Positions 28,152 through 36,544 are shown, counted from the first letter of the stretch. The stretch: 64,000 nucleotides of DNA from Pannonibacter phragmitetus DSM 14782 (GCF_000382365.1 NZ_KB908215.1:682001-746000), one strand, 5' to 3'. Numbers and translations are program-made. The notes: generated from the letters alone by a model not told the origin.

Positions 28152-28552
28152 GGCAAATTGTCTTTCCTTCGAAACCAGGACCGTACCGGCGGGCGGAGCT
28201 CCAGCGCAATCATGGCAGCTTTGCCCCATGCGGCGGCAGACTGCAAGCGCCGCTTCAGCAGATCCATCCAGCTCACCGGCCAACACACGGGCCGATCTCA
28301 TTTCCGGCAACCGCATGTTTTTCTTCGGAAAAAACAGCCCGCAGAAATCAGGCTGCGGCAATTGCATTGCTCGCCCGTATTCGCATGACCGGTTTCAACG
28401 CCCTCCGGGCGGCGGAGGCGCAGCCAGCGGACAGTGCCCCGTCTGACGATGCCCCGTCTTCTGGAAATCCGGTCCTGGCCCGCGGGGTCATGTGCCCGTG
28501 GCATCCGGTCAGGACGGGTATGACGCCGTTCAATCTCAAGGCGCCGCAATGC

Positions 28553-28635
28553 TGCCGCATGACGCCGTGAAAATGCGCGGGTGCCGCTCAGGCTGTACCG
28601 GATCCCGATGCGTCAAGCTTATCGGGAGCTGGTAT
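28553..28635 (+). repeat. 83-bp dispersed repeat, copy 2
   Basis: Most diverged in its first half, but aligned without gaps to the other three copies. The terminal hairpin is kept by matched changes: ATCCCGAT pairs with ATCGGGAG around GCGTCAAGCTT-type loop sequence, and it ends CTGGTAT like copies 1 and 4. Confidence 0.8.
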
Positions 28636-28790
28636 CACCTGCCCGCCCCGGCAACAAACCGTAAGACTTGCTGTTTTATTTATCACCCGGCACGAACATT
28701 GATGCGGTAAAAAATCCCACCAAATAAAGTTCGCCCACTATATTTAGGAAACGCCTAGAAATAAACAGCCGTCAAATCAAATGACAAAGG

Positions 28791-28829
28791 TTGACATGCC
28801 TGTTTAAAATTTTAATGATCACGATCATT
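28791..28829 (+). promoter_or_regulatory. promoter with overlapping palindromic operator
   Basis: TTGACA at 28791-28796 is followed after 16 bases by TAATGA, a fair -10. Overlapping the -10 is the perfect palindrome AATGATCACGATCATT (28814-28829), two 7-base arms with a 2-base centre, which looks like a binding site for a dimeric regulator. It lies about 40 bases before the Sel1-protein ATG. The regulator is unknown. Confidence 0.55.
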
Positions 28830-28870
28830 CTCATACTTGATTTTCACCTGCATTCCGGAGGCAATTTGTC

Positions 28871-31027
28871 ATGCCAATACCATACCTGAACCTTGATCTA
28901 AATCTTGACCTAAATAGTGGAAAGACCAGTTCTTTTTGGCGCCGTGCCGCTCTGCCCCGTTTCGGCAGGATGGCCGCCGCATGTCTTTTGCTCTCGTCAG
29001 CAATAGTCCTGCCGGGAGTCTCTGAAAGCCTCGCGCAGACAGCGCCGGAGACGCCAAGCATACAGGAATTGCGCGAGGTCGTGCGGCAGGGCACGGACGA
29101 AGCCGCGTCGCAGACCGCATTGCAGCACCTGGAAGACGCGGCCTCGGCGGACGACAAGGATGCCCTCCACGCCCTTGGTGATCTCTATTCGCGTGGCGGC
29201 CTGGTGCCGGTGGATGGCGCCAGGGCCGTTGACTATCTGACCCGTGCCGCCGAAGCCGGGAACGACTGGAGTAAGGTGCGCCTGGGGGAAATCTACCGGG
29301 ACGGCATTGACGTTGACAAGGATCAGGCCAGGGCAGCCGCCTTCTTCAAATCGGCCGCAGACAATGACAATGCCGCCGGCAGGCGCGCCTATGCCCGTGC
29401 CCTCATCAACGGCGAGGGCGTTGAAGCCAATCCGGAAGAGGGCCTTGCCCTGCTCACCGAAGTGGCGGAGACCGGTGACCGCGGAGCGCTTCACACTCTG
29501 GGTGACCTTTATTCGCGCGGCGGCCCCATTCCGATGGACGGCGCAAAAGCGGTTGACTATCTGACCCGCGCGGCAGAAGCTGGAAATGCCGCCAGCTCTC
29601 TCCGCTTGGGCGAAATTTACCGGAACGGCATTGGCGTTGAACAGGATCAGGCCAAGGCAGCCGCCTTCTTCAAGTCCGCCGCAGACAACGGCAATACCGG
29701 CGGCAAGCGTGCTTATGCTCTAGCTCTCATCAACGGCGAGGGCGTTGAAGCCAGCCCGGAAGAGGGCCTTGCCCTGCTGAGCAAAGTGGCGGAGACCGGC
29801 GACCGCTGGGCGCTTCACACCCTGGGCGATCTTTATTCGCGCGGCGGCCCCATTCCGGTGGATGGCGACAGGGCCGTGGAATACCTGACCCAGGCCGCAG
29901 AGGCCGGAAACGCCGCCAGTTCTCTCCGCCTTGGGGAAATCTACCGCGATGGCATCGGCGTGCCGGCCGATGCGGCGAAGGCGCTGGCCGCCTTCGAGGC
30001 GGCCCAGTCGGCCGGTGCATCAAACGCAGCACTCCGGCTGGCCGAGGCCGCGCTTTGGGGCCAGGGCGAGCCGCAGGACACGGAGAAGGGCATCGGCCTG
30101 CTGCGGGAGCAGGCCGAGGCTGGAAATGCCTCCGCGATGCTGACCCTTGCGGATGTGCTGCTGCGCGGCGAACTCATCCCGGCAGACAGAGGCGAAGGAA
30201 TCCGGCTGCTTGAGGAGGCCGCAGCGCAGGGCAATGCCACGGCCCTGCTGCGCCTTGGCAATGCCTACCGGACCGGCCAGTTGGCCGGGCAGAACCCGGG
30301 CAAGGCCCTCTCCCACCTGGAGCGCGCAGCAGCGGAAGGCAACAGCAGCGCACTGCTTGATCTTGCCCGGGGGCATATGGACGGCCAGTTCGGCCGCCAG
30401 TCGAGCCAAGCAAAGGCCGCGGCCTATCTGAAGGAAGCGGAGGCGCGGAACATTACGGCGGCCGCCGTGCTGTCCGCCGAGTGGATGCTGCATGGCAAGG
30501 GCACCAGGGCCAATCCTGCCGGTGCGCTGGCCAGGCTGGAAAAAGCGGCAGCTTCCGGCAACGCGGATGCGGCGCGGCGGCTCGTCAGCCTCCACCGCAG
30601 CGGCGCCGGCAAGCAGCTGAAGCCGAATCCGGCCAAGGCGCGGGCCGCACTCGCCGCCCATGCCGCCCTTCTGAGGCCGGATTTTGTGGCGCGCGAAGAA
30701 CTTATGATCCGCGGTGTTTCCGCCAGTTCCCGCGCCGATTTCGCCGCCCTGGCCGAAGCTTTCAGGCAGGCCCCGCAGCAGACGCGCCTCAACCTGCTCA
30801 CCACCTTGCGCTGGTCCAATGCCAATGCCTTTGTCTATCTCGTGCAGGATGAGATGCAGGCGCGCGGGCTGTACAAGGGGCCGCTCAACGGCCTGCTCAC
30901 CCGGGACACCATCCGCGCCATCAGCGCGCTGTGTGATGCAGGCCCTTCCGGCGAGCGCTGCCGTCAGGGGCCATTAACGGGCGATGCCGCCCGTCTGATC
31001 GCCGTCCGCATCGCAGCCGGCGCCTGA
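28871..31027 (+). CDS. secreted Sel1-repeat protein with C-terminal peptidoglycan-binding-like domain
   Basis: 718-residue exported protein. After an odd Asn/Leu/Asp-rich start (LNLDLNLDLN) and an Arg-rich stretch comes a hydrophobic signal segment ending ESLAQT. Residues ~85-560 are Sel1-type alpha/alpha repeats (for example AVDYLTRAAEAGN and LRLGEIYRDGIGV), which usually mediate protein contacts. The last ~90 residues contain FVYLVQDEMQARGLYKGPLNGLLTRDTIRAI, a peptidoglycan-binding-like helix unit. A 108-residue block is repeated in tandem (324-bp period at 29162, 29486 and 29810), a recent duplication. CGGAGG precedes the ATG. No function is assigned; relatives include ExoR-type regulators and enhancers of exopolysaccharide systems. 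Confidence 0.85.
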   Translation: MPIPYLNLDLNLDLNSGKTSSFWRRAALPRFGRMAAACLLLSSAIVLPGVSESLAQTAPETPSIQELREVVRQGTDEAASQTALQHLEDAASADDKDALHALGDLYSRGGLVPVDGARAVDYLTRAAEAGNDWSKVRLGEIYRDGIDVDKDQARAAAFFKSAADNDNAAGRRAYARALINGEGVEANPEEGLALLTEVAETGDRGALHTLGDLYSRGGPIPMDGAKAVDYLTRAAEAGNAASSLRLGEIYRNGIGVEQDQAKAAAFFKSAADNGNTGGKRAYALALINGEGVEASPEEGLALLSKVAETGDRWALHTLGDLYSRGGPIPVDGDRAVEYLTQAAEAGNAASSLRLGEIYRDGIGVPADAAKALAAFEAAQSAGASNAALRLAEAALWGQGEPQDTEKGIGLLREQAEAGNASAMLTLADVLLRGELIPADRGEGIRLLEEAAAQGNATALLRLGNAYRTGQLAGQNPGKALSHLERAAAEGNSSALLDLARGHMDGQFGRQSSQAKAAAYLKEAEARNITAAAVLSAEWMLHGKGTRANPAGALARLEKAAASGNADAARRLVSLHRSGAGKQLKPNPAKARAALAAHAALLRPDFVAREELMIRGVSASSRADFAALAEAFRQAPQQTRLNLLTTLRWSNANAFVYLVQDEMQARGLYKGPLNGLLTRDTIRAISALCDAGPSGERCRQGPLTGDAARLIAVRIAAGA
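29162..30010 (+). repeat. 324-bp tandem repeat inside the Sel1 gene
   Basis: The coding sequence for LHxLGDLYSRGGPIPxDG recurs at 29162, 29486 and 29810, exactly 324 bases apart (108 codons). Two full units and about 60% of a third are recognisable, and units two and three are the most alike. In-frame gain or loss of units would change protein length without shifting the frame. Confidence 0.85.
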
Positions 31028-31050
31028 TCACCCAGGCTGACACGATCTCC

Positions 31051-31084
31051 AGTGATGGCCCGCGCCCCCGCGCGTGCCATCACT
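31051..31084 (+). terminator. strong hairpin after the Sel1 gene
   Basis: AGTGATGGC and GCCATCACT form the outer stem, with CGCGC/GCGCG inside. There is no T run after it, so it may stabilise the 3' end or act with Rho rather than terminate by itself. Confidence 0.5.
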
Positions 31085-31159
31085 GCCAACGGGGCAATCC
31101 GGCATCTCTGGCCGGCGGCAAAAGACAACCACCACGCCTCATACCAAGGCTTTCGATAC

Positions 31160-31240
31160 TGACGCATCAAGCCTTGAATTGGCTCATGCGCCGCACGGGC
31201 TTGACCAACTCCCGATGTGTCAAGCTCATTGAGTGCTGGT
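31160..31240 (+). repeat. 83-bp dispersed repeat, copy 3, cut by the IS element after base 81
   Basis: About 84% identical to copy 1 over the shared length. The copy matches the family to its 81st base (CTGGT at 31236-31240), where the IS element begins. The two missing bases, AT, are found at the far side of the element (32645-32646); joining them restores CTGGTAT, the end seen in copies 1 and 2. Confidence 0.8.
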
Positions 31241-31242
31241 TC

Positions 31243-31527
31243 TCTACATTTGGCTGCTGCGTCAAGATTTTTGTTCGCATTTCCCAGTCCACTCCGGTCG
31301 AAGATTAAAAGCGTCCCATGGTTCTCTTCGGTGTGCGGTCTGTCCCAGTCCGTCACCACTATCCGGGGCTTTTCGCTTCACATCCAGGGGGGGGCGATGC
31401 AGTGTATCAAACGGGGTCTTAACTTTGGCCCGCATCCAACTGTCTCGCATTCGTCCGTCCCGGTCCGGTCGCTTCACCTCATGGACACTGAGGGTTTGTT
31501 TGCGAACGAACTTCACGATCCCGATTT
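31243..31527 (-). ncRNA. candidate bridge RNA region of the IS element
   Basis: Non-coding stretch downstream of the transposase, the place where IS1111-type elements encode the bridge RNA that pairs with both donor and target DNA. It holds GGTTCTCT (31320-31327), an exact copy of the left junction (31238-31245), and GTATCAAAC (31404-31412), which matches the right target flank GTATTAAAC but for one base. An RNA read on the minus strand could pair with both. The matches are short, the RNA ends are unknown, and no structure was computed. Confidence 0.45.
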
Positions 31528-32562
31528 CTATAAAGCTCTGCCACCAGGGGCGGCGCGGAAATGATCCTCCCTCTTCCAAAGCCCAAGCAGCAGGACCGCC
31601 AATTTGCGGGCAACCGCCGTGCGTGCACGCTTGGGACCCAGCCGTTTGGCCAGCTTCAAACCCCAGCTTCGCAAGGCGGAAGGTGCGGTCACCGTCGTCA
31701 GCAGACAGCCTGCCGCCTCATAGAGATAGTGCCGCAACATCTCGTCGCCCTGCTTGGAGATCGAGCCTGTCACATCCCGGTCACCCGACTGATACCTCTT
31801 GGGTGTCAGGCCGATGTAGGAGCCGATCGACTTGGCGGTTCGAAACCGCTCAGGGTCTTCCACCGTCGCCACAAAGGCCAGAGAGGTAAGCGGGCCAACA
31901 CCTGGCACCGACATCAGATGCCAGCACGGCTTCGATGCCGCCGTGATCTGGCGCACCTTCCTGTCCAGTCCTGCCAGTTCGAGCTCAACCCGCGCAAGCG
32001 TGTCGAGCAGGGCGCTGATCCCGATATACAGCACCTCGTGCTGATTGCAGGAAGAACGGACCTCCTCGTCAAACCGTTTTGCACCGGCACGTGCCGAAAT
32101 CTTGATGCCGAACGGGCGCAAGAGCCCCCGCACCTGCCCGTAAAGCTGGCGCTTGACGTTGACCAACTGCTCGCGCGCACCAAGCAGCGCTTTCAGCCGA
32201 TGGCTTTCCATCGTCTTCACATGCACCGGTGAATACCAGCCGCTCGCCAGCATCTCGGCAAGCGCCTGCGCATCTGCCTTGTCCGTCTTCTCTGGCCGTG
32301 CCTTCAGCGCATCCGCAGCACGCCGCGCATCCATGCAGATGACCGGAAAACCCAAACCCTTCAGCTCGTGGTAGAGCCAAGGCGTCAGAGAACCCGTCTC
32401 AAGACCAACTTTCGCAAGATGGCCCTGCCATCTCTTCAGCCGTTCCGCAATCATCGACGGCTGCGTATCCGCGCTCCCACGCCACACTACCTGCCGCTCC
32501 TGGTCCATAACGCAGATATGTGTGCTCTTGAGGCTGACGTCCAATCCAACGTAATATTCCAT
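31528..32562 (-). CDS. IS110-family transposase (DEDD recombinase)
   Basis: 344-residue RNA-guided DEDD-type recombinase. The N-terminal RuvC-like domain has D8 (GLDVSLKSTH), E55 (GLETGSL) and the pair D94/D97 in EKTDKADAQALAEM. The C-terminal transposase_20 domain shows SVPGVGPLTSLAF, FRTAKSIGSYIGLTPKRYQSG and a conserved serine region. The reading frame is complete with no stop or frameshift, so the element may still move. GGAGAGCAGCG precedes the ATG. Confidence 0.95.
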   Translation of the reverse strand: MEYYVGLDVSLKSTHICVMDQERQVVWRGSADTQPSMIAERLKRWQGHLAKVGLETGSLTPWLYHELKGLGFPVICMDARRAADALKARPEKTDKADAQALAEMLASGWYSPVHVKTMESHRLKALLGAREQLVNVKRQLYGQVRGLLRPFGIKISARAGAKRFDEEVRSSCNQHEVLYIGISALLDTLARVELELAGLDRKVRQITAASKPCWHLMSVPGVGPLTSLAFVATVEDPERFRTAKSIGSYIGLTPKRYQSGDRDVTGSISKQGDEMLRHYLYEAAGCLLTTVTAPSALRSWGLKLAKRLGPKRARTAVARKLAVLLLGLWKREDHFRAAPGGRAL

Positions 32563-32645
32563 CGCTGCTCTCCTTAGGTCTTCGACAAACCAAGGCGGAT
32601 GATCTCCCCCGCTCTGGGGAGCAGCAACCTCATGTATGGGATGTA

Positions 32646-33260
32646 TTAAACCTCGAAGCCGAAGCCGCGCAAAGCGGCGCGCAGGCCCTCAGGTGTCTCA
32701 TAGAGATGCCCCTTGAGGCCCGCAGCCTCCGCGCCCTCGATATTCTCCGGCAGGTCGTCCACCATCAGCGTTGCCGCCGGATCATGGCCGTAGCGCTCGC
32801 ACAGGCGCAGATAGACGGCAGGGTCAGGCTTGCGGGCGCCGAATTCGGCCGAGACATGCGCCTGCTCGCCGAAGATGTCGATCACCTCCGGTGCGCAGTG
32901 GCCCAGCACCTTGCCCAGCAGCATGCCATTGTTGGTGAGAAGCGCCGTATCGGCCTGCTCGCTCACCGCATTGGCCAGCGCCAGCACAGCCGGTCGCGGA
33001 CGCATGACGGACTGACGGATGCGGGCCCAGTCACTCTCGGAAATGGGATGGCCAAGGCCTTGCGCGAAGCCCGCCAGATAGGCTTCCGCCGTTGCCGGAT
33101 CGCCCGCTTCTGCCCGTGCCTCCCAGCCCGAGCCCCAGATGGCGGGCTCGAACAGGCCGCGCGGGCGGCCGGTCAGCCGCTCCAGCGCCTCACACCGGGC
33201 CTGCCGGTCGAAATCATAGAGCACATCGTCCATGTCGAAGATGACGAAGCTGATGGTCAT
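32646..33260 (-). CDS. HAD-superfamily hydrolase (HAD-IA)
   Basis: 204-residue phosphatase-like protein. Motif I is FDMDDVLYDFD with the nucleophilic aspartate, motif II is LLTNN, motif III is the lysine in GARKPDPAVY, and motif IV is MVDDLPENIEGA. A small helical cap lies between I and II. The substrate is unknown. It lies just downstream of tldD on the same strand (33-base gap). Its TAA stop codon touches the inserted IS element; the last base of the interrupted repeat falls inside the stop codon, but the frame is unharmed. Confidence 0.88.
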   Translation of the reverse strand: MTISFVIFDMDDVLYDFDRQARCEALERLTGRPRGLFEPAIWGSGWEARAEAGDPATAEAYLAGFAQGLGHPISESDWARIRQSVMRPRPAVLALANAVSEQADTALLTNNGMLLGKVLGHCAPEVIDIFGEQAHVSAEFGARKPDPAVYLRLCERYGHDPAATLMVDDLPENIEGAEAAGLKGHLYETPEGLRAALRGFGFEV

Positions 33261-33293
33261 GCAAGGTCCCGCAACAGGAGCAAAGGCAAAGAA

Positions 33294-34733
33294 TCAGACC
33301 GCCGTGCCGCCGACGGTCAGCCCGTCGAGCCGCAGGGATGGCTGGCCGACGCCCACCGGCACCCCCTGCCCCTGCTTGCCGCAGGTGCCCATGCCCGGGT
33401 CCAGCGCCATGTCATTGCCGATCATGCTGACGCGGGTCAGCGCATCCGGGCCATTGCCGATCAGCATCGCCCCCTTCAGCGGCGCGCCGACCTTGCCGTT
33501 CTCGATGCGGTAGGCTTCCGTGCAGGAGAAGACGAACTTGCCGCTGGTGATATCCACCTGCCCGCCGCCGAAGGACACGGCATAAATGCCGTTCTTCACC
33601 GAGGAAAGGACTTCCTGCGGGTCCTTGTCGCCGCCCATCATGATGGTGTTGGTCATGCGCGGCATGGGAATATGCGCAAAGGACTGGCGGCGGCCATTGC
33701 CGGTGGGCTTCATGCCCATCAGCCGGGCGTTCTGCCGGTCCTGCATGTAGCCCACCAGAATGCCGTCCTCGATCAGCGGCGTTGAGGCCGAGGGCGTGCC
33801 CTCGTCATCCACGGTGATGGAGCCGCGCCGGCCGGCAATCGTGCCGTCATCCACAATGGTCACGCCGGGGGCCGCCACGCGCTGGCCCATCAGCCCGGCA
33901 AAGGCGGACGTCTTCTTGCGGTTGAAATCCCCTTCCAGCCCGTGGCCCACCGCCTCATGCAGCAGGATGCCCGGCCAGCCGGGGCCCATCACCACATCAA
34001 ACGTACCGGCGGGCGCAGGCACCGCCTCCAGATTGACCAGCGCCCGGCGCAGCGCCTCATCCACACCCGCCTGCCAGGCCTCCGGCGTGATGAAGCGGGC
34101 AAAGCCCTCGCGCCCGCCGCAGCTGAAGGAGCCGGTTTCCATGCGCTCGCCAGAAGCCGCCACCACGGAGATGGACAGGCTGACCATGGGCCGCACATCA
34201 CGCACCCTGTGCCCATCGGCCCGCAGAATGTCCACCACCTGCCAGGAGCCGCCGATGGAGGCCGTGACCTGCCGCACGCGCGGATCACGCGCCCGCGCAA
34301 AGGCATCAATCTCCTGCAGCAGCTTCACCTTCTCCTCGAAGCTCGGCCCCGCCAGAGGGTTGAGATCCGGGTAAAGCTGCACATTGGTGCGGGCGGGCGC
34401 GGCGGCATAGCTGCCCGCATGGCCGGAGCGCACCGCAGACACCGCATCCGCCGCCCGCTTCAGCGCCGCTTCCGAAATCTCGCCCGAATGGGCATAACCA
34501 GCCGCCTCACCGCAGACAGCCCGCAGGCCAAAGCCCTGCGACGTGTCGTAATTGGCGCCCTTCAGGCGGCCATTGTCGAACACCAGCCCTTCCGACTGCC
34601 GGTATTCCACAAACAGCTCCCCGTCATCCGCCCCCGCCAGCGCCTCCCCCACAATCCGCCGCGCCGCCTCCATCCCAAGCCCCGTGGCTTCAATCAGATC
34701 CGGAATTGCGGCGGCAGAAGGGGACTGGCTCAT
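33294..34733 (-). CDS. tldD: metalloprotease TldD
   Basis: Catalytic subunit of the TldD/TldE protease, which trims peptides such as microcin B17 precursor or CcdA in E. coli. The 479-residue protein has the zinc motif HEAVGHGLEGDFNRK and the conserved C-terminal NTIMMGGDKDPQEVLSSVKNGIY. Its partner gene, pmbA/tldE, is at 39.7 kb on the same strand, so both subunits are encoded in this window but in different operons. Confidence 0.95.
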   Translation of the reverse strand: MSQSPSAAAIPDLIEATGLGMEAARRIVGEALAGADDGELFVEYRQSEGLVFDNGRLKGANYDTSQGFGLRAVCGEAAGYAHSGEISEAALKRAADAVSAVRSGHAGSYAAAPARTNVQLYPDLNPLAGPSFEEKVKLLQEIDAFARARDPRVRQVTASIGGSWQVVDILRADGHRVRDVRPMVSLSISVVAASGERMETGSFSCGGREGFARFITPEAWQAGVDEALRRALVNLEAVPAPAGTFDVVMGPGWPGILLHEAVGHGLEGDFNRKKTSAFAGLMGQRVAAPGVTIVDDGTIAGRRGSITVDDEGTPSASTPLIEDGILVGYMQDRQNARLMGMKPTGNGRRQSFAHIPMPRMTNTIMMGGDKDPQEVLSSVKNGIYAVSFGGGQVDITSGKFVFSCTEAYRIENGKVGAPLKGAMLIGNGPDALTRVSMIGNDMALDPGMGTCGKQGQGVPVGVGQPSLRLDGLTVGGTAV

Positions 34734-34961
34734 CGGTGTCTTTCAACTGAACGGCGGAATAGGGACCCGGCGCAGGCGGCACCGGTTTTGAGGTAACATA
34801 GCGGGTCAGGTGGGGGAATTCATCCCCCTGTGGATGAGCCCCGGCATTCACTTCCGCCAGTCTCAAGCCCCCGGCATTGACCATCCCCCGGCTTCCGGCC
34901 ATAACCGGCGCAAGAGTTGGGGCTTGCCTCAGGGGTGGGCCGGATGCAGGAGAGAGATGTG

Positions 34962-35186
34962 ATGAACCGTATGGAAACCCCGCGCATGCCGGGTGAGGCG
35001 CGTTTGCGCTATCTGGATGGTGATTTCCAGATCGAGTCTCCCGGCACCTTCGTGCGCTGTGCCGTGACCGGGCAGGCCATTCCGCTGGATGAGCTCAAAT
35101 ACTGGAACGTGGAGCGCCAGGAGGCCTATGTGGACCCCGCCGCCGCCCACACCCGCTTCGTGCAGTTCGAGGGCAAGGACCTCTGA
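34962..35186 (+). CDS. DUF2093 family protein
   Basis: 74-residue protein matching the DUF2093 family of alphaproteobacteria: ARLRYLDGDFQIESPGTFVRCAVTGQ and LDELKYWNVERQEAYVDP. No function is known. AGGAGAGAG precedes the chosen ATG; a frame 15 codons longer upstream has no ribosome-binding site. In Hyphomicrobiales it is usually next to lpxK, as here (converging). Confidence 0.88.
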   Translation: MNRMETPRMPGEARLRYLDGDFQIESPGTFVRCAVTGQAIPLDELKYWNVERQEAYVDPAAAHTRFVQFEGKDL

Positions 35187-35518
35187 GGTTTTTTCTGTCC
35201 GGGGCGGATTTGCCCCTCTGTGCATGCGGGACAGCGGGGGATCGGGCATGACATGCCCTGCGTCCCTTGCGGGTCCCGGCTCAAGGCCGGGACGGCGCGG
35301 AGAAATGATTGCCTTCTGGGGCAATTCCACCTTCTCCAAGTTCAAAGAACGCAGCCTGACCATCCCCACTGTGCCGTCCCGGCCTTGAGCCGGGACCTGT
35401 GAGGGTTTCTCTGCCCGCTGGTTCAGCCAACTGCGCCGCAGTCATGGCAAGAGGGCAGGATCTGCGCTCAGAATACGCGCTTCCGTGACATGACTGCCAG
35501 ATCTCCGCTGCAGCCCCC
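35187..35518. other. intergenic region between DUF2093 gene and lpxK
   Basis: About 330 bases between converging genes. It holds a 24-bp perfect inverted repeat (35272-35397) and nothing that looks coding. Confidence 0.7.
35272..35397. repeat. 24-bp inverted repeat pair (GGTCCCGGCTCAAGG type)
   Basis: Left arm 35272-35295 and right arm 35374-35397 are perfect inverted copies over 24 bases, beginning GGTCCCGGCTCAAGGCCGGG, each arm itself partly palindromic, with 78 bases between. Related intergenic palindromes are widespread in Hyphomicrobiales. It could act as a two-way terminator between the converging genes. Confidence 0.85.
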
Positions 35519-36544
35519 TCACCGGCTGCGGAAGGGGCGGCGGCGGAGGGTTTCGGCGATGAGGTCCATGAGGCGGGATTGCGGCTCGATGCGCATGTCC
35601 ACTTCCAGCACGGCGGAGCGCTTGGCAAGCCAGCGGTAGATTTCGCCCTCGGCGCTTTCGATGCGGGCCATGTCCTTGGCGGTGGTCACCAGTTGCAGGT
35701 TGTCTGTCTCGGCTCGGGTGAGAAGGCTCTGGGCTTCGGCTTCCGAATAGGGGTGATGATCGCCAAAGGCGCGGGCCTCCACCACTTCGGCCCCCGTGGC
35801 GGCAAGGCTTGCGAAGAATTTCTCCGGCCGTCCGATGCCCGCATAAGCCATCACCTTCTGCCCCTCGAACTCTGTGCCATTGGTGGGCGTGATCTTTGCC
35901 TCGATGATCGGCAGGCCGCGCCGGGCGGCAAGATGCACGGCCTTGGCTGCGCGGGCGCCCTCGCCCACCACCACCAGCGCATCGGCCTTGCGGATCTGGG
36001 TGGCAAGCGGCGCGCGCAAAGGCCCGGCAGGCAGGCATAACCCGTTGCCGGTGCCGACTTCAGCATCCACCAGAGCCAGCGTCAGATCCTTGGCCAGCGC
36101 CGGGTTCTGGAAGCCGTCGTCCATGAGGATAAGGCTTGCTTCCAGCGTAGCAGCGAAGGCCGCGCCCTCCGGCCTGTTGGCAGCGACGATCGTGGGCGCT
36201 GCGGCGGCCAGCAGAAAGGCCTCGTCGCCCACATCGGCGCCGCTGTGCTTTTCCGGGTCCACCAGCACCGGGCCCTTCAGCCGCCCGCCATAACCGCGCA
36301 GCAGGAAAACCGGCTTGTGCCCCTCAGCCTGCAGCAGGGCGCAGAGTTTCAGGGCAAAGGGCGTCTTGCCCGCCCCGCCCACGACGAAATTGCCGATGCA
36401 GATGACCGGCAGGCTGGCATGGGCGGAAGGCGCCTGACGCATCCGGCGGCCGGAGACCGCGCCGTAAATGAAGGAGAGAGGCGAAAGCAGTGCGGCCTTC
36501 AGGCTGATCCTGTCATGCCACCAGAAGGCTGGAGCCGTTCTCAT
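35519..36544 (-). CDS. lpxK: tetraacyldisaccharide 4'-kinase
   Basis: Phosphorylates the 4' position of the lipid A disaccharide precursor at the inner membrane. The 341-residue protein has an N-terminal membrane-associated helix and the P-loop GNFVVGGAGKTP at 52-63. The LMDDGFQNPAL stretch carries conserved LpxK residues. It overlaps waaA by ATGA, last in the run pmbA-cysQ-DUF4170-DUF374-waaA-lpxK. Confidence 0.95.
   Translation of the reverse strand: MRTAPAFWWHDRISLKAALLSPLSFIYGAVSGRRMRQAPSAHASLPVICIGNFVVGGAGKTPFALKLCALLQAEGHKPVFLLRGYGGRLKGPVLVDPEKHSGADVGDEAFLLAAAAPTIVAANRPEGAAFAATLEASLILMDDGFQNPALAKDLTLALVDAEVGTGNGLCLPAGPLRAPLATQIRKADALVVVGEGARAAKAVHLAARRGLPIIEAKITPTNGTEFEGQKVMAYAGIGRPEKFFASLAATGAEVVEARAFGDHHPYSEAEAQSLLTRAETDNLQLVTTAKDMARIESAEGEIYRWLAKRSAVLEVDMRIEPQSRLMDLIAETLRRRPFRSR

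Larger units (their letters stand above)
28152..28870. other. gene-free intergenic region between galE and the Sel1 gene
   Basis: About 720 bases with no convincing gene. The first ~400 bases have random high-GC frames only. It then holds 83-bp repeat copy 2 (28553-28635) and an AT-rich stretch (about 28670-28860) carrying a promoter and a perfect palindrome that belong to the downstream secreted-protein gene. Confidence 0.7.
31241..32644 (-). mobile_element. IS110-family insertion sequence (IS1111-like)
   Basis: About 1.4 kb, with the boundaries inferred from reconstruction of the interrupted repeat. Subterminal inverted repeats are TACATTTGGCTGCTGCGTC (from 31245) and, on the other strand, TACATGAGGTTGCTGCTCC (inward from 32636), sharing 14 of 19 positions. 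They lie a few bases inside the ends, as in the IS1111 subgroup. No target duplication is needed; the dinucleotide GT occurs at both junctions. The transposase lies close to the right end, leaving a ~290-base non-coding region at its 3' side. Confidence 0.8.

Noticed and set aside
28142-28570. 142-codon plus-strand frame upstream of the Sel1 gene
   Set aside because: It begins inside galE in antisense, has no ribosome-binding site and shows a random Ala/Pro-rich composition.
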